From DASUKM01 sp036278735 (GTDB lineage Bacteria > Acidobacteriota > Vicinamibacteria > Vicinamibacterales > 2-12-FULL-66-21), in contig DASUKM010000030.1 in the NCBI GenBank assembly GCA_036278735.1, forward strand, positions 1 to 64,000: a DNA stretch of 64,000 nt, in the 5' to 3' direction. Below are positions 22,526 through 31,077 of this stretch, piece by piece. Made by a program: the position numbers and the translations under genes. The notes under the pieces were generated by a model that saw nothing but the letters and a program-made list of their open reading frames with translations, made no database searches and was not told the origin of the DNA. How positions within the stretch are numbered: the stretch's first letter is position 1; each line of letters begins with the position of its first letter.

Positions 22526-23219
22526 CGGTCACGCCCACGCGGCGGCGCTCCACGGCGGCGCGCCGCACGAGGGGCATCATCCGCGCCTGCAGGAACAGTT
22601 CGATGACATGGGGCAGCAGGCCGAGGCCTCGACCCTTGGCATGTGGGTCTTCCTGTCGACGGAGATCATGTTCTTCGGCGGGCTGTTCATGTGCTACCTC
22701 GTCTACCGGACGGCGTCCCCCTCCGGCTTCGCCGAGGCCAGCCACTCCATCAATCTGATCCTGGGCGCCATCAACACCGGCGTCCTGATCTGCAGCTCCC
22801 TGACGATGGCGCTCGCGGTCCGGGCGGCGCAGACGAGCGCGAAGCCGCGCACGCAGGTCACGTTCCTGCTGATCACGATGTGCTTCGGCGTCGTCTTCCT
22901 GGGGATCAAGGCGTACGAGTACTACGAGAAGTTCCGCGAGCACCACGTGCCGGGGCCGTACTTCCACTGGGAAGGGCAGTACCCGAAGGCGGCCGAGATG
23001 TTCCTGTCGCTGTATTTTGCGATGACGGGGCTGCACGCGCTCCACATGATCATCGGGCTCGGCATCATGACGGTGATCACGGTGATGGCCTGGCGCGGCA
23101 GCTTCGACGAGGAGTACTACACGCCCGTCGAAGTGTCCGGCCTGTACTGGCACTTCGTCGACATCGTCTGGATTTTTCTCTTCCCGCTGCTCTACCTCAT
23201 CGGCGGCCATTATCAATAG
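22518..23219 (+). CDS. coxC: Cytochrome c oxidase subunit III (TTG start)
   Basis: A 233-residue subunit III. After a His-rich N-terminus (HAHAAALHGG, HEGHH) come five transmembrane segments, with the family stretches GMWVFLSTEIMFFGGLF and GLYWHFVDIVWIFLFPLLY. The reading frame has no ATG near the expected start. TTG at 22518 is preceded by AGGAGG at 6 nt, and the gene overlaps subunit I by 8 nt. Coupled translation is likely. Confidence 0.92.
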
Positions 23220-23234
23220 GATCGCGGACTCGAT

Positions 23235-23534
23235 ATGAGTGGACACATCGCTTCCAGGGGTTTCTACGTCGGCATCTGGATCACGCTGCTCATCCTCACG
23301 TTCCTGACGGCGTGGGTCGCCGAGTTCGACCTCGGCGCGTTCAACAACGTGGTGATGCTGGCGATTGCGTGCACGAAGGCGTCCCTCGTGATCCTCTTCT
23401 TCATGCACGTGCGCTGGAGCACGCGGCTGACGTGGGTCGTCGCGGGTGCCGGCTTCTTCTGGCTGCTGATCTTCTTCTCGCTCGGGATGAACGATTACCT
23501 GAGCCGCGGCTGGGTCCAGGGCACGCTCAGATAG
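23235..23534 (+). CDS. Cytochrome c oxidase subunit IV (caa3 small subunit)
   Basis: A 99-residue membrane protein with three transmembrane segments. The stretch CTKASLVILFFMHVRWS (about residues 46-62) is the signature of the prokaryotic caa3/COX4 family. It is the last gene of the operon, 15 nt after subunit III. An inverted repeat follows 5 nt after its stop and could end transcription. Confidence 0.9.
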   Translation: MSGHIASRGFYVGIWITLLILTFLTAWVAEFDLGAFNNVVMLAIACTKASLVILFFMHVRWSTRLTWVVAGAGFFWLLIFFSLGMNDYLSRGWVQGTLR

Positions 23535-23538
23535 CAAG

Positions 23539-23599
23539 GGTGCCTGGCACCTTTGGCACCGCCGTTGCGGCGATGATCGTGCCGAAGGTGCCAGGCACC
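23539..23599. repeat. Inverted repeat, 15-bp perfect arms (GGTGCCTGGCACCTT)
   Basis: GGTGCCTGGCACCTT at 23539-23553 pairs perfectly with AAGGTGCCAGGCACC at 23585-23599. The 31-bp interior can fold again (GGCAC with GTGCC around GCCGTTGCGGC). Each arm is itself near-palindromic. It lies 5 nt after the oxidase operon, so it may serve as its terminator, but there is no U-tract, and the composite structure fits a REP/MITE-like element. Confidence 0.75.
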
Positions 23600-23674
23600 G
23601 CCACTCACCGCCGCTGACCCGCCACTCGCCGGGAGGCCTGAACCGGCCGACCCTCCGCTCTCGTCATCTCTCGG

Positions 23675-23680
23675 TATACT
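23675..23680 (+). promoter_or_regulatory. TATACT -10-like box
   Basis: TATACT lies 34 nt before the adaptor-protein ATG and after the inverted repeat, so it could start an independent transcript for the efflux cluster. No clear -35 is seen. Confidence 0.35.
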
Positions 23681-23713
23681 GAAGGTTCGAGTCCGAGCCT
23701 TCCCGCACTCTGT

Positions 23714-24943
23714 ATGTCAGATTTGAAAGACCTCGCCGCCCTGCGCATCGAGCAGGACGCCCGCGCCGGCGGCGGCTCGCGCCGCGGCGTGTGGGCGATG
23801 CTCCTCGTCATCGTGCTGCTGATCGCGGGGGGCGTCTGGTACTGGTCCATGCGCGTCGAGGCCGCGACCGTCAAGGTGGCGGCTGTGGCGAGCGAAGGGG
23901 GCAGCAGCGGTCCGGCCGCCGTGCTCAACGCCTCGGGCTACGTGACGGCGCGCCGCGAGGCGACGGTCTCGTCGAAGGTCACCGGCAAGGTGGTCGAGGT
24001 GCTCGTCGAGGAGGGACACGCGGTGCGGGAAGGGCAGGTGCTCGCCCGCCTCGACGACACGCAGGCTCGCGCGGCGCTGGCGTATGCCGAAGCGCAGTTC
24101 GCGGCATCGCAGAAGGCGGCGGCCGAGGATCAGGCGCGGCTTGCCGAGGCCCGGCTGAACCTGTCGCGCATGCAGCAGCTCGCGAGAGACAAGGTCGTCG
24201 GCAAGGCGGAACTCGACACGGCGCAGGCGGACGTCAACGCGCTCGAGGCGCGCATCGCGTATACGCAGCAGCAGGTGCAGGTGGCGGCGTCGCAGGTCGC
24301 CATCCGCCGCACCGATCTCAACGATACCGTCGTCAGGGCGCCCTTCAGCGGCATCGCGATCTCCAAGGACGCGCAGCCTGGCGAGATGATCTCGCCGGTG
24401 TCGGCGGGCGGCGGCTTCACGCGGACGGGCATCTGCACGATCGTCGACATGTCCTCGCTCGAAATCGAGGTGGACGTGAACGAGAGCTTCATCAACCGCG
24501 TCAAGGCCGGCCAGATCGTCCAGGCGACGCTCGATGCCTATCCCGACTGGCAGATTCCGGCGCACGTCATCGCGGTGATTCCGTCGGCCGATCGCCAGAA
24601 GGCGACGGTCAAGGTGCGGATCGGGTTCGACAAGCTGGATCCCCGCATCCTGCCCGACATGGGGGTGAAGGTCGCGTTCCTGCGCGAGGAGGACGCCGCC
24701 GGCGCCTCGCCGTCCGGCGCCGGCGCGCATCGGGCGCTCATCCCGAAGTCGGCCGCGCGCGCGGTGGACGGCCGGACGATTGTGTTCGTGGTTCACGACG
24801 ATCACGTCGAGCGTCGGGCCGTGCGGCTCGGACGCGAGGACGGCGACCAGGTCGAAGTGCTGTCGGGGCTGCAAGTCGGCGAGCGCATCGTGACCGACGG
24901 CCCGGCGTCGCTGAAGGACGGCGACACAGTGAAGGTGCAGTAA
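23714..24943 (+). CDS. HlyD/MacA-like periplasmic adaptor (membrane fusion) protein
   Basis: A 409-residue membrane fusion protein. One N-terminal anchor lies at about residues 27-44 (AMLLVIVLLIAGGVWYW). The lipoyl half-motif GYVTARREATVSSKVTGKV, a coiled-coil hairpin (about 115-190, Ala/Glu/Gln-rich), and the second half-motif VVRAPFSGI follow in order. In the family it links an inner-membrane pump to an outer-membrane channel. The next genes encode an ABC ATPase and two permeases, so the pump is MacB-like. Its last codons are duplicated 134 bp downstream. Confidence 0.9.
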   Translation: MSDLKDLAALRIEQDARAGGGSRRGVWAMLLVIVLLIAGGVWYWSMRVEAATVKVAAVASEGGSSGPAAVLNASGYVTARREATVSSKVTGKVVEVLVEEGHAVREGQVLARLDDTQARAALAYAEAQFAASQKAAAEDQARLAEARLNLSRMQQLARDKVVGKAELDTAQADVNALEARIAYTQQQVQVAASQVAIRRTDLNDTVVRAPFSGIAISKDAQPGEMISPVSAGGGFTRTGICTIVDMSSLEIEVDVNESFINRVKAGQIVQATLDAYPDWQIPAHVIAVIPSADRQKATVKVRIGFDKLDPRILPDMGVKVAFLREEDAAGASPSGAGAHRALIPKSAARAVDGRTIVFVVHDDHVERRAVRLGREDGDQVEVLSGLQVGERIVTDGPASLKDGDTVKVQ

Positions 24944-25184
24944 GGCGCGAGCCGCGCGAGCGCCTCACGCGACCGGAAGCGAGCCGGCGAAGCGGCGAGC
25001 GAGGGCGCGTGTCGGGGGGGCCGGCGGGGCGAAGCCCCCCGGATAAGAACGACGGCGACACAGTGAAGGTGCAGTGACCGGCGAACGAGCGCCGCGAGTG
25101 AGCCACGCGACCGGAAGCGAGCCGGCGAAGCGGCGAGCGAGGGCGCGTGTCGGGGGGTCCGGCGGGGCGAAGCCCCCCGGGAAA
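24917..25184 (+). repeat. 134-bp tandem duplication including the adaptor gene's 3' end and a hairpin element
   Basis: GACGGCGACACAGTGAAGG occurs at 24917 and again at 25051, a period of 134 bp. After each copy comes GCGACCGGAAGCGAGCCGGC, then GAGGGCGCGTGTCGGGGGG, then the stem-loop GGCGGGGCGAAGCCCCCCGG. The first copy ends the adaptor gene with TAA; in the second the same place reads TGA. Small differences show it is not brand new. It explains the 255-bp gap before the ATPase gene. Confidence 0.85.
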
Positions 25185-25198
25185 AGAGGGTGCAGGCA

Positions 25199-25888
25199 AT
25201 GGCGAGCGGGCTGGTGAGTGTTCGAGACCTCCACAAGGTGTACTTTCGCGCCAACGAGCGGATCGACGTGCTCCAGGGGGTCGATCTCGAGATCCCGCAG
25301 GGGGACTTTCTCGCGCTGATGGGGCCGTCCGGTTCCGGCAAGACGACGCTGCTGAACCTGATCGGGGGGCTCGACACGCCCTCGGAAGGATCGATCGAGG
25401 TCGGCGGCGATCGGATCGACAAGCTGTCGGGCGGACGACTGTCGGCATGGCGCGCGCGGCACATCGGCTTCGTGTTCCAGTTGTACAACCTGCTGCCGGT
25501 GTTGACGGCCGCCCGCAACGTGGAGCTGCCGCTGCTGCTGACGAAGCTGTCGAAGGCGGAGCGCCGCAAGCGGGTGGCGCTGGCGCTGTCGGTCGTCGGC
25601 CTGGCGGAGCGCGCGAACCACTTTCCCCGCCAGCTCTCGGGTGGACAGGAACAGCGCGTCGGCATCGCGCGCGCGGTCGTCACCGACCCGACGCTGCTGC
25701 TGTGCGACGAACCGACGGGCGACCTCGACCGGCGCGCCGGCGACGAGATCCTCGATCTGCTCCAGGCGCTGAACCAGCAGCACGGCAAGACGATCGTCAT
25801 GGTCACCCACGATCCGCACGCGGCGGCGCGCGCCAGCCGGACGCTTCATCTCGAAAAGGGCGTGCTCGTGCGCGAGGCGGCCGCATGA
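25199..25888 (+). CDS. ABC transporter ATP-binding protein (MacB/LolD type)
   Basis: A 229-residue ATPase. Walker A GPSGSGKTT is near residue 42, the Q-loop is in FVFQLYNLLP, the signature is LSGGQEQR, Walker B is LLLCDEPTGDLD, and the H-loop is VTHDPHAA. It belongs to the class that powers FtsX-type permeases (MacB, LolCDE). ATG 25199 begins the homologous part; GTG at 25190 would add three residues. The end overlaps the first permease by 4 nt (ATGA). Confidence 0.92.
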   Translation: MASGLVSVRDLHKVYFRANERIDVLQGVDLEIPQGDFLALMGPSGSGKTTLLNLIGGLDTPSEGSIEVGGDRIDKLSGGRLSAWRARHIGFVFQLYNLLPVLTAARNVELPLLLTKLSKAERRKRVALALSVVGLAERANHFPRQLSGGQEQRVGIARAVVTDPTLLLCDEPTGDLDRRAGDEILDLLQALNQQHGKTIVMVTHDPHAAARASRTLHLEKGVLVREAAA

Positions 25889-27051
25889 AATTCTTCCCGC
25901 TCGTCTGGCGCAACCTCCTGCGGCGGAAGATCCGGACGACCTTCACCGTCCTCTCGGTGTTCGTCGCCTTCGTGCTGTTCGGGATCCTGATGACGATCCG
26001 GATCGCCTTCAGCGCCGGGGTCGCCATCGCCGGCGCCGACCGCCTGATGATGATGGACAAGATCTCCCTCATCAACCCGCTGCCGCTCAGTTATCAGTCG
26101 CGCATCGCGATGACGCCGGGGGTCGTCGACGTCACCCACGCGAACTGGTTCGGCGGGGTGTACCAGGATCCGAAGAACTTCTTCGCCAACATGGCGGTCG
26201 ATCCGGAGAGCTGGCTGCGCATGTATCCGGAATTCCAGCTGCCAGCCGACCAGAAGAAGGCGTGGATTGCCGACCGCACGGGCGCGATTGTCGGGATCGA
26301 TACGGCCACGCGCTTCGGCTGGAAGCTCGGCGATCGCGTGCCGCTCCTGGGCGTCATCTACCGGCGGCCGGACGGCGCCCCGTGGGAGTTCACGATCGAC
26401 GGGATTTACACGTCGACCGAACAGGCGGTCGACAAGACCCAGTTCTTCTTCCACTGGGACTACTTGAACGAGACGCTCCGGAACACGGCCTACGGCAAGG
26501 ACCAGGTGGGCTGGTACGTCATCCGCGTGAAGGACCCCAGCCAGTCGGACACGCTGGCCAAGCGGCTGGACGCCATGTTCGCCAACTCGCCGAACGAGAC
26601 GAAGACCGCCACCGAGAAGGCGTTCGTGTCGAGCTTCGCGAGCCAGATCGGCGACATCGGCAGCATCATGATCGCGATTTCGATCGCGGTGCTGTTCACG
26701 ATCCTGCTGGTCTCCGGGAACACGATGGCGCAGGCCATCCGCGAGCGCACCAACGAACTGGCGATCCTCAAGACGCTCGGGTTCGGCGACGGCCGGATTC
26801 TCCGGCTGGTGCTCGCCGAATCCTGCGTGATTGCCCTGCTCGGCGGCGTGGCCGGCCTGGCGGTGAGCTGGGCGCTCGTCACGTTCGGCAAGAACCCGGC
26901 GCTCAGCATGCTGCCGCCGTTCTTTCTGCCGATTCGCGACCTCGTCGTCGGTTTCGCCATTGTCGTGGCGCTCGGCCTCGCGACGGGCATTCTGCCGGCG
27001 GTCCAGGCGAGCCGCATGCGGATTGTCGACGCCTTGCGGAGGAATGGATGA
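25885..27051 (+). CDS. FtsX-type ABC transporter permease
   Basis: A 388-residue permease with one N-terminal transmembrane helix (about 20-42), a large periplasmic domain (about 60-260), and three C-terminal helices ending in ATGILPAVQASRMRIVDALR. This is the MacB/FtsX layout. MTPGVVDVTHANWFGG begins the periplasmic core. It overlaps both neighbours by 4 nt, so ATPase and permeases are made together. The two distinct permeases suggest a heterodimer, as in LolCE, with the upstream adaptor. Confidence 0.9.
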   Translation: MKFFPLVWRNLLRRKIRTTFTVLSVFVAFVLFGILMTIRIAFSAGVAIAGADRLMMMDKISLINPLPLSYQSRIAMTPGVVDVTHANWFGGVYQDPKNFFANMAVDPESWLRMYPEFQLPADQKKAWIADRTGAIVGIDTATRFGWKLGDRVPLLGVIYRRPDGAPWEFTIDGIYTSTEQAVDKTQFFFHWDYLNETLRNTAYGKDQVGWYVIRVKDPSQSDTLAKRLDAMFANSPNETKTATEKAFVSSFASQIGDIGSIMIAISIAVLFTILLVSGNTMAQAIRERTNELAILKTLGFGDGRILRLVLAESCVIALLGGVAGLAVSWALVTFGKNPALSMLPPFFLPIRDLVVGFAIVVALGLATGILPAVQASRMRIVDALRRNG

Positions 27052-28229
27052 TTTCGCAGATTTTCGCGGTGACCGCCGTCAACCTGCGCTCGATCCGCCA
27101 GCGGCTCGGCTCGTCGGCGGTCGCGATCTTCGGCATCGTCGGGGTGGTCATCGTGTTCGTCGCGGTGCTGTCGATTGCCGAAGGGTTCCGGGCGGCGATG
27201 CAGGCCACGGGCGACCCCGACACGGTGATGATCATGCGCGCGGGGGCCGACACCGAGATGACGAGCGGCCTGACCGGCGACAACGTTCGCGTGATCGGCG
27301 ACACGCCCGGGATCGCGCGCGATGCCGCGGGGCCGCTGGTGTCCCCCGAGCTGCTCGTGATCGTGAATCACCCGCTGCGCCGCAGCGGGCTCGACGCGAA
27401 CGTGCCGCTGCGCGGCGTTACCCTCGCCGCCTTCAAGGTGCACGACAAGGTCCGCATCGTCGCGGGACGGAATTTCGAGCCGGGGCGCAACGAGATCATC
27501 GTCGGACGCGCGGCGGTCAAGCAGTTCACCGGGCTCGATCTCGGGTCGTCGGTGAAATGGGGACAGAACGCCTGGCAGGTCGTCGGGATTTTCTCCGACA
27601 ACCAGTCGGTGTCGGAAGGGGAAATCTGGTGCGACGCGCGGGTCCTCCAGCCCGCGTACCGGCGCGGCAACACGTACCAGTCGGTCTACGCGCGGCTCGC
27701 GTCGCACGACGGCTTCGACGCGCTCAAGGACGCCCTGACGACGAACCCGCAGCTCAATGTGTCGGCCATGCGGGAGCCCGACTACTACGCGCAGCAGTCG
27801 CAGCAGCTCCAGCGGGTGATCCGCGGCGTCGGCTTCGTGATCGCGGCGCTGATGGGGATCGGCGCGGTGTTCGGCGCGGTGAACACGATGTACACGGCCG
27901 TCGCGACGCGCACGCGCGAGATCGCGACGCTGCGCGCGCTCGGGTTCGGCAGCTTCCCGGTCGTGTTCTCGGTGCTCTTCGAAGCGGTGGTCCTCAGTCT
28001 GATCGGCGGCGTGATCGGCGGCGTCATCGCATGGGCCGCCTTCAACGGCTACCAGACGTCGACGATGAACTTCCAGTCGTTCAGCCAGGTGTCGTTCGCC
28101 TTTGCGGTCACCCCCGCGCTGCTCGTGCAGGGGCTGACGTACGCAATCCTCATGGGCCTGGTCGGCGGCATGCTGCCCGCGGTCCGCGCGGCCCGTCTTC
28201 CAGTCGTCACCGCGCTGCGCGAGCTCTGA
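27048..28229 (+). CDS. FtsX-type ABC transporter permease (second)
   Basis: A 393-residue permease with the same layout as its upstream neighbour but clearly different sequence: N-terminal helix at about 22-44 (SAVAIFGIVGVVIVFVAVLS), periplasmic domain, then three helices ending in AARLPVVTALREL. GGAGGA lies just before the ATG, and the 4-nt overlap (ATGA) couples it to the first permease. Substrate unknown; macrolide or lipoprotein-type transport cannot be told apart here. Confidence 0.9.
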   Translation: MISQIFAVTAVNLRSIRQRLGSSAVAIFGIVGVVIVFVAVLSIAEGFRAAMQATGDPDTVMIMRAGADTEMTSGLTGDNVRVIGDTPGIARDAAGPLVSPELLVIVNHPLRRSGLDANVPLRGVTLAAFKVHDKVRIVAGRNFEPGRNEIIVGRAAVKQFTGLDLGSSVKWGQNAWQVVGIFSDNQSVSEGEIWCDARVLQPAYRRGNTYQSVYARLASHDGFDALKDALTTNPQLNVSAMREPDYYAQQSQQLQRVIRGVGFVIAALMGIGAVFGAVNTMYTAVATRTREIATLRALGFGSFPVVFSVLFEAVVLSLIGGVIGGVIAWAAFNGYQTSTMNFQSFSQVSFAFAVTPALLVQGLTYAILMGLVGGMLPAVRAARLPVVTALREL

Positions 28230-28295
28230 TTTCGCAGAGCTCGCGCCGGATGGGTGGATCGCCCTCTGCCGTGGTCGACCTCTATCCTCATTGAT

Positions 28296-28373
28296 CCGCT
28301 CCCCGCCCCCCGCCCTCCGCTCCCCGCCGCCCGCCCTCCGCTCCCCGCCGCCCGCCCTCCGCACCCTGCCCCT
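28296..28373. repeat. Pyrimidine-rich heptamer array (CCGCTCC/CCGCCCT/CCGCCGC)
   Basis: Eleven consecutive 7-bp units, among them CCGCTCC, CCGCCCC, CCGCCCT and CCGCCGC, with the triplet CCGCTCC-CCGCCGC-CCGCCCT repeated as a 21-bp higher-order unit. It starts about 65 bp after the permease stop. The rest of the 348-bp gap up to 28577 shows no gene and no clear promoter. Confidence 0.85.
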
Positions 28374-28577
28374 CCACCCGTAGCGAATCCCGACGGCCCC
28401 TATGTCGCGCCGTACACACCGGCATCGCTCTCCTGCCGACCTGAACCGTGTTCGCGCGAAATTTCTCCGGAATCCGCCCGCCCGCCGGGGACCCCTTCAG
28501 GGCTCGATACGGTACACAGGTTGCTCCTGACTAGGGAACTGCGAACACGTATGACACAACCGACGCGGAGGATCCCC

Positions 28578-28826
28578 ATGCGTATGGATGACGTGCTGCA
28601 GCGGATTCAAGGAGAATTCGTCGAGATGCCGGGGCTCCGCCTCACGGCCGCCCAGGCGCAGCGCCTCTGGGGTCTGGACCGCGACGTCTGCGATTCGCTG
28701 CTCGGCGCCCTGGTCGATGCGAAGTTTCTCGGCCAGACGCGCGATGGCGCCTTCGTCCGGCTGGACGGTGCGCGTCCTTCTCGTATCGGCGGCGTACGCC
28801 GCGGTCCCGAGACGGCCGTGGCCTGA
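28578..28826 (+). CDS. Small winged-helix-like hypothetical protein (82 aa)
   Basis: An 82-residue protein. PGLRLTAAQAQRLWGLD followed by CDSLLGALVDAKFLGQTRDG reads like a small helix-turn-helix unit with a beta wing, as in many short acidobacterial proteins placed near regulatory genes. ATG at 28578 is supported by CGGAGG 8 nt upstream. An ATG at 28551 would add nine residues but lacks a ribosome site. DNA binding is an inference from the pattern; target unknown. Confidence 0.65.
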   Translation: MRMDDVLQRIQGEFVEMPGLRLTAAQAQRLWGLDRDVCDSLLGALVDAKFLGQTRDGAFVRLDGARPSRIGGVRRGPETAVA

Positions 28827-28930
28827 ATTCCCTCCGGTGCCGACCGGCTGATTACCTGCCTCGTCAGCCAACGCGGTCGGCGCACCACCCTCGTTCCCGG
28901 GCGTCAGGCGCCCGCGGCCAGGTCCACGTC

Positions 28931-28962
28931 GGGGCGTTGAAGGCGGCTAGCCTTCAACCCCC
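28931..28962. terminator. Bidirectional hairpin between convergent genes
   Basis: GGGG-C-GTTGAAGGC pairs with GCCTTCAAC-CCCC around a GGCTA loop: a 9-bp perfect stem extended by four G-C pairs past a bulge. It lies between a plus-strand and a minus-strand gene that converge, so it can end both transcripts. No U-tract follows on either side. Confidence 0.55.
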
Positions 28963-28973
28963 GATCCACGCCG

Positions 28974-29744
28974 TCAGCGCCGCTTCCGTAATGCGCGCGT
29001 GTAGGGCGCGATTCGACCATCCCTGGCCGGCAGATACACCGTCGACGATTCCTTGTCGCGCCGGTACACCGGGAAGCCGTGGAACCGGCCGATTTCGGTA
29101 AAGTTTGCGTCGAGCGCGACCGCGGGCCCGGCGCTGAACCAGCGGTGCCCCTGGAACTCGACCCAGATGCCCGTCACTCCCGTTGGCTGCGCCGCCGGCA
29201 ACGGAGAGGGCAGGCGACCCGTGGTCGCGGTCGCGGGGGGTTCCGGCATCTCGGCCTCGGCAGACGGTGCAGGCGCTTCCGGCTCCGGCGGCCGGGTGCG
29301 AAGCGCTCGTTCGATTGCGTCCTGCGCCGCCGGCCTCGAGCGGTCGAGCTGCAATTCGCCTGACGTCTGGACCGGGAACGACGGTGCCTGCATGCCGACG
29401 GTCCCGGCCAGCTCTCCGGCCCGGCGCTGCTCGTACGGCTGCATCAGGCCGCCCGCGAGCGGCACGTAGATCACGGTCGGATCCCCCGTCGCATCCACGT
29501 ACAGCGGGATGCCCCGGTAGGATCCGGTCCGCACCATCTGATTGCCATTGAAGAAAACCCGGGCGCCGGCCGGATAGTAGTCGGCGCCAGACCAGGTGAT
29601 CGGATCGCCGGCGAGGAACCAGTCCTCGTTGCTGGCTGTCGCGAGCGGCTGGGGGGACGGCTGCAGAACGGATTGCGCGCCCACCATCGACGGCAGCGCG
29701 ATCAACATCGAGGCGAGTAAGACGTAACGAGCTCGGCAGAACAT
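28974..29744 (-). CDS. Secreted protein with two similar modules, function unknown
   Basis: A 256-residue exported protein. A signal peptide ends near PSMVGAQ. Two stretches share a pattern: residues about 35-105 (DWFLAGDPITWSG, GSYRGIPLYVD, VIYVPLAGGLMQPYE) and about 190-250 (HRWFSAGPAVALD, GRFHGFPVYRR, TVYLPARDGRIAPYT). They look like an internal duplication separated by a Pro/Ala-rich linker. GGAGG lies 5 nt before ATG 29744. I do not recognise a family; a periplasmic or surface binding module is plausible. Confidence 0.7.
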   Translation of the reverse strand: MFCRARYVLLASMLIALPSMVGAQSVLQPSPQPLATASNEDWFLAGDPITWSGADYYPAGARVFFNGNQMVRTGSYRGIPLYVDATGDPTVIYVPLAGGLMQPYEQRRAGELAGTVGMQAPSFPVQTSGELQLDRSRPAAQDAIERALRTRPPEPEAPAPSAEAEMPEPPATATTGRLPSPLPAAQPTGVTGIWVEFQGHRWFSAGPAVALDANFTEIGRFHGFPVYRRDKESSTVYLPARDGRIAPYTRALRKRR

Positions 29745-29766
29745 GGCGCCTCCGAGCTCGAGAGAA

Positions 29767-30690
29767 TCAATGCGGATGCCAGCGCTTGCGCCAGTAGCGC
29801 GCGAGCCCCTGCCATGAATAGCCGAGCCCGCCGGCCGCGACATATAGATCAGCTTCACGCTCCCCCACCGTGCGCCGCAAGTCGAGCCACGCCTCGCTGA
29901 CGAACGCCTCCTGCCGGCGCGGTTCGTCGAGCGCTTCGTCGGCGACCAGGCGTTGCACGGAGCGGCTCCACTCGGCAAGATGGGCGAAGAGTTCGCCGAA
30001 CTGTGGCCGCGCGCCGGAGAAGGGACCGAAGTGCGTCAGGAACAGCGTGTCCGGATCCCACGCGAGAATCCGGTCCTGGCTTGCCCGCCAGGCCTCGAGA
30101 TCGATGTCCGGCGGCGGCGTCGGCGGCAGCACATAGTTGCCGGACCCTCGCCGAATCCCCGCGGTGTCGCCGACGAAGGCGACGCGCGAGGCTGCGTCGA
30201 AGTACGACACATGGTGCACGGCGTGGCCCGGCGTCGAGGCGACGGCGAGATCGCGGCCGGCGACCGTCAGACGCTCACCGCCGCTCAACGGCCGCACGCG
30301 GGCGGCCGGCACCGGCTTGACGGTGCCCCAGAGGCGATCCATGTCCTGTCCGTACAGCCGCCCGGCGCTCGTGAGCAGCTTCGACGGATCGATCAGGTGC
30401 GGCGCCCCGCGCTCGTGGACGAGCACATCGATCCCGGGATACCGCTCCAGAATGCTGCCGGTCGACCCGGCGTGATCGAGGTGGATATGGGTCAGCAGAA
30501 TCTCGCGGACATCGACCAGCCCGATGCCCTTCTGTGCCAGCGCCCCCTCCAGATGGCCGAGCGTCGTCGAGGGGCCGGGATCGATCAGTGCGACGCCGCC
30601 GGGGCCATGCAGAATGGCTGTCGCGATCAGCGAGGGCTGCCCGAGAAAGCGCACGTCGACGTAGTCGAGCCCTGGGGCGAGTGCCGGCAT
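29767..30690 (-). CDS. Metallo-beta-lactamase-fold hydrolase
   Basis: A 307-residue hydrolase. The dinuclear zinc motif THIHLDHAG is near residue 67, and further ligands are in STPGHAVHHVS and VGDTAG, with a late HFGPF histidine. The layout fits glyoxalase II-like enzymes. Homologues hydrolyse thioesters or related esters; substrate not decided. ATG 30690 is 22 nt upstream on the minus strand from the preceding secreted gene's start region, and TACGAT at 30702-30707 could be its -10. The gap to clpS is only 42 bp and divergent. Confidence 0.85.
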   Translation of the reverse strand: MPALAPGLDYVDVRFLGQPSLIATAILHGPGGVALIDPGPSTTLGHLEGALAQKGIGLVDVREILLTHIHLDHAGSTGSILERYPGIDVLVHERGAPHLIDPSKLLTSAGRLYGQDMDRLWGTVKPVPAARVRPLSGGERLTVAGRDLAVASTPGHAVHHVSYFDAASRVAFVGDTAGIRRGSGNYVLPPTPPPDIDLEAWRASQDRILAWDPDTLFLTHFGPFSGARPQFGELFAHLAEWSRSVQRLVADEALDEPRRQEAFVSEAWLDLRRTVGEREADLYVAAGGLGYSWQGLARYWRKRWHPH

Positions 30691-30716
30691 CCTTCACCGG
30701 GATCGTAACAGCTTGC

Positions 30717-30722
30717 TACAAT
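30717..30722 (+). promoter_or_regulatory. TACAAT -10-like box for clpS
   Basis: TACAAT lies 10 nt before the clpS ATG. TTCACC at 30693-30698 is an 18-bp-spaced weak -35. AAAGGGA between box and ATG may be a ribosome site on a very short leader. Confidence 0.4.
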
Positions 30723-30732
30723 AAAGGGACCG

Positions 30733-31047
30733 ATGGCCGGCACCGAACGGAAGACGGGCGGCGAGGTCCTCGAGCGCGCCAGCCAGCAGACGAAGAAGCC
30801 CGAGCTCTTCAAAGTGCTGCTGCTGAACGACGATTACACGACGATGGATTTCGTGGTCGAGGTGCTCGAGTCCGTCTTCCACAAGCCCCCTGCCGAGGCG
30901 TACCGCATCATGATGATGGTGCACACGCGCGGCAAGGGCCTCTGCGGGGTGTATCCGTACGAAGTGGCGGAGACGAAGATCGCCACGGTGGTCGAGATGG
31001 CGCGCACACGGGGGTTTCCGCTCCGCGCCACGATGGAGAGCGAATGA
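30733..31047 (+). CDS. clpS: ATP-dependent Clp protease adaptor ClpS
   Basis: A 104-residue ClpS. After a flexible N-terminus comes KVLLLNDDYTTMDFVVEVL, holding the Asn-Asp pair that binds N-terminal degron residues, and then VHTRGKGLCGVYPYEVAETK with the pocket histidine. ClpS hands proteins with N-degrons to ClpA, whose gene follows 115 bp downstream. Normal length. Confidence 0.95.
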   Translation: MAGTERKTGGEVLERASQQTKKPELFKVLLLNDDYTTMDFVVEVLESVFHKPPAEAYRIMMMVHTRGKGLCGVYPYEVAETKIATVVEMARTRGFPLRATMESE

Positions 31048-31077
31048 AGACACGCGCATCAGCGAGCGAGCTACCCG

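Noticed and set aside
23539..23599. Classical rho-independent terminator
   Set aside because: The arms are strong but there is no run of T after either arm, and the structure is nested like a dispersed repeat.
24944..25077. Frameshifted longer form of the adaptor protein ending at 25077
   Set aside because: The other frame reaches the duplicated gene end only because of the 134-bp duplication; the motifs all lie in the frame that stops at 24943.
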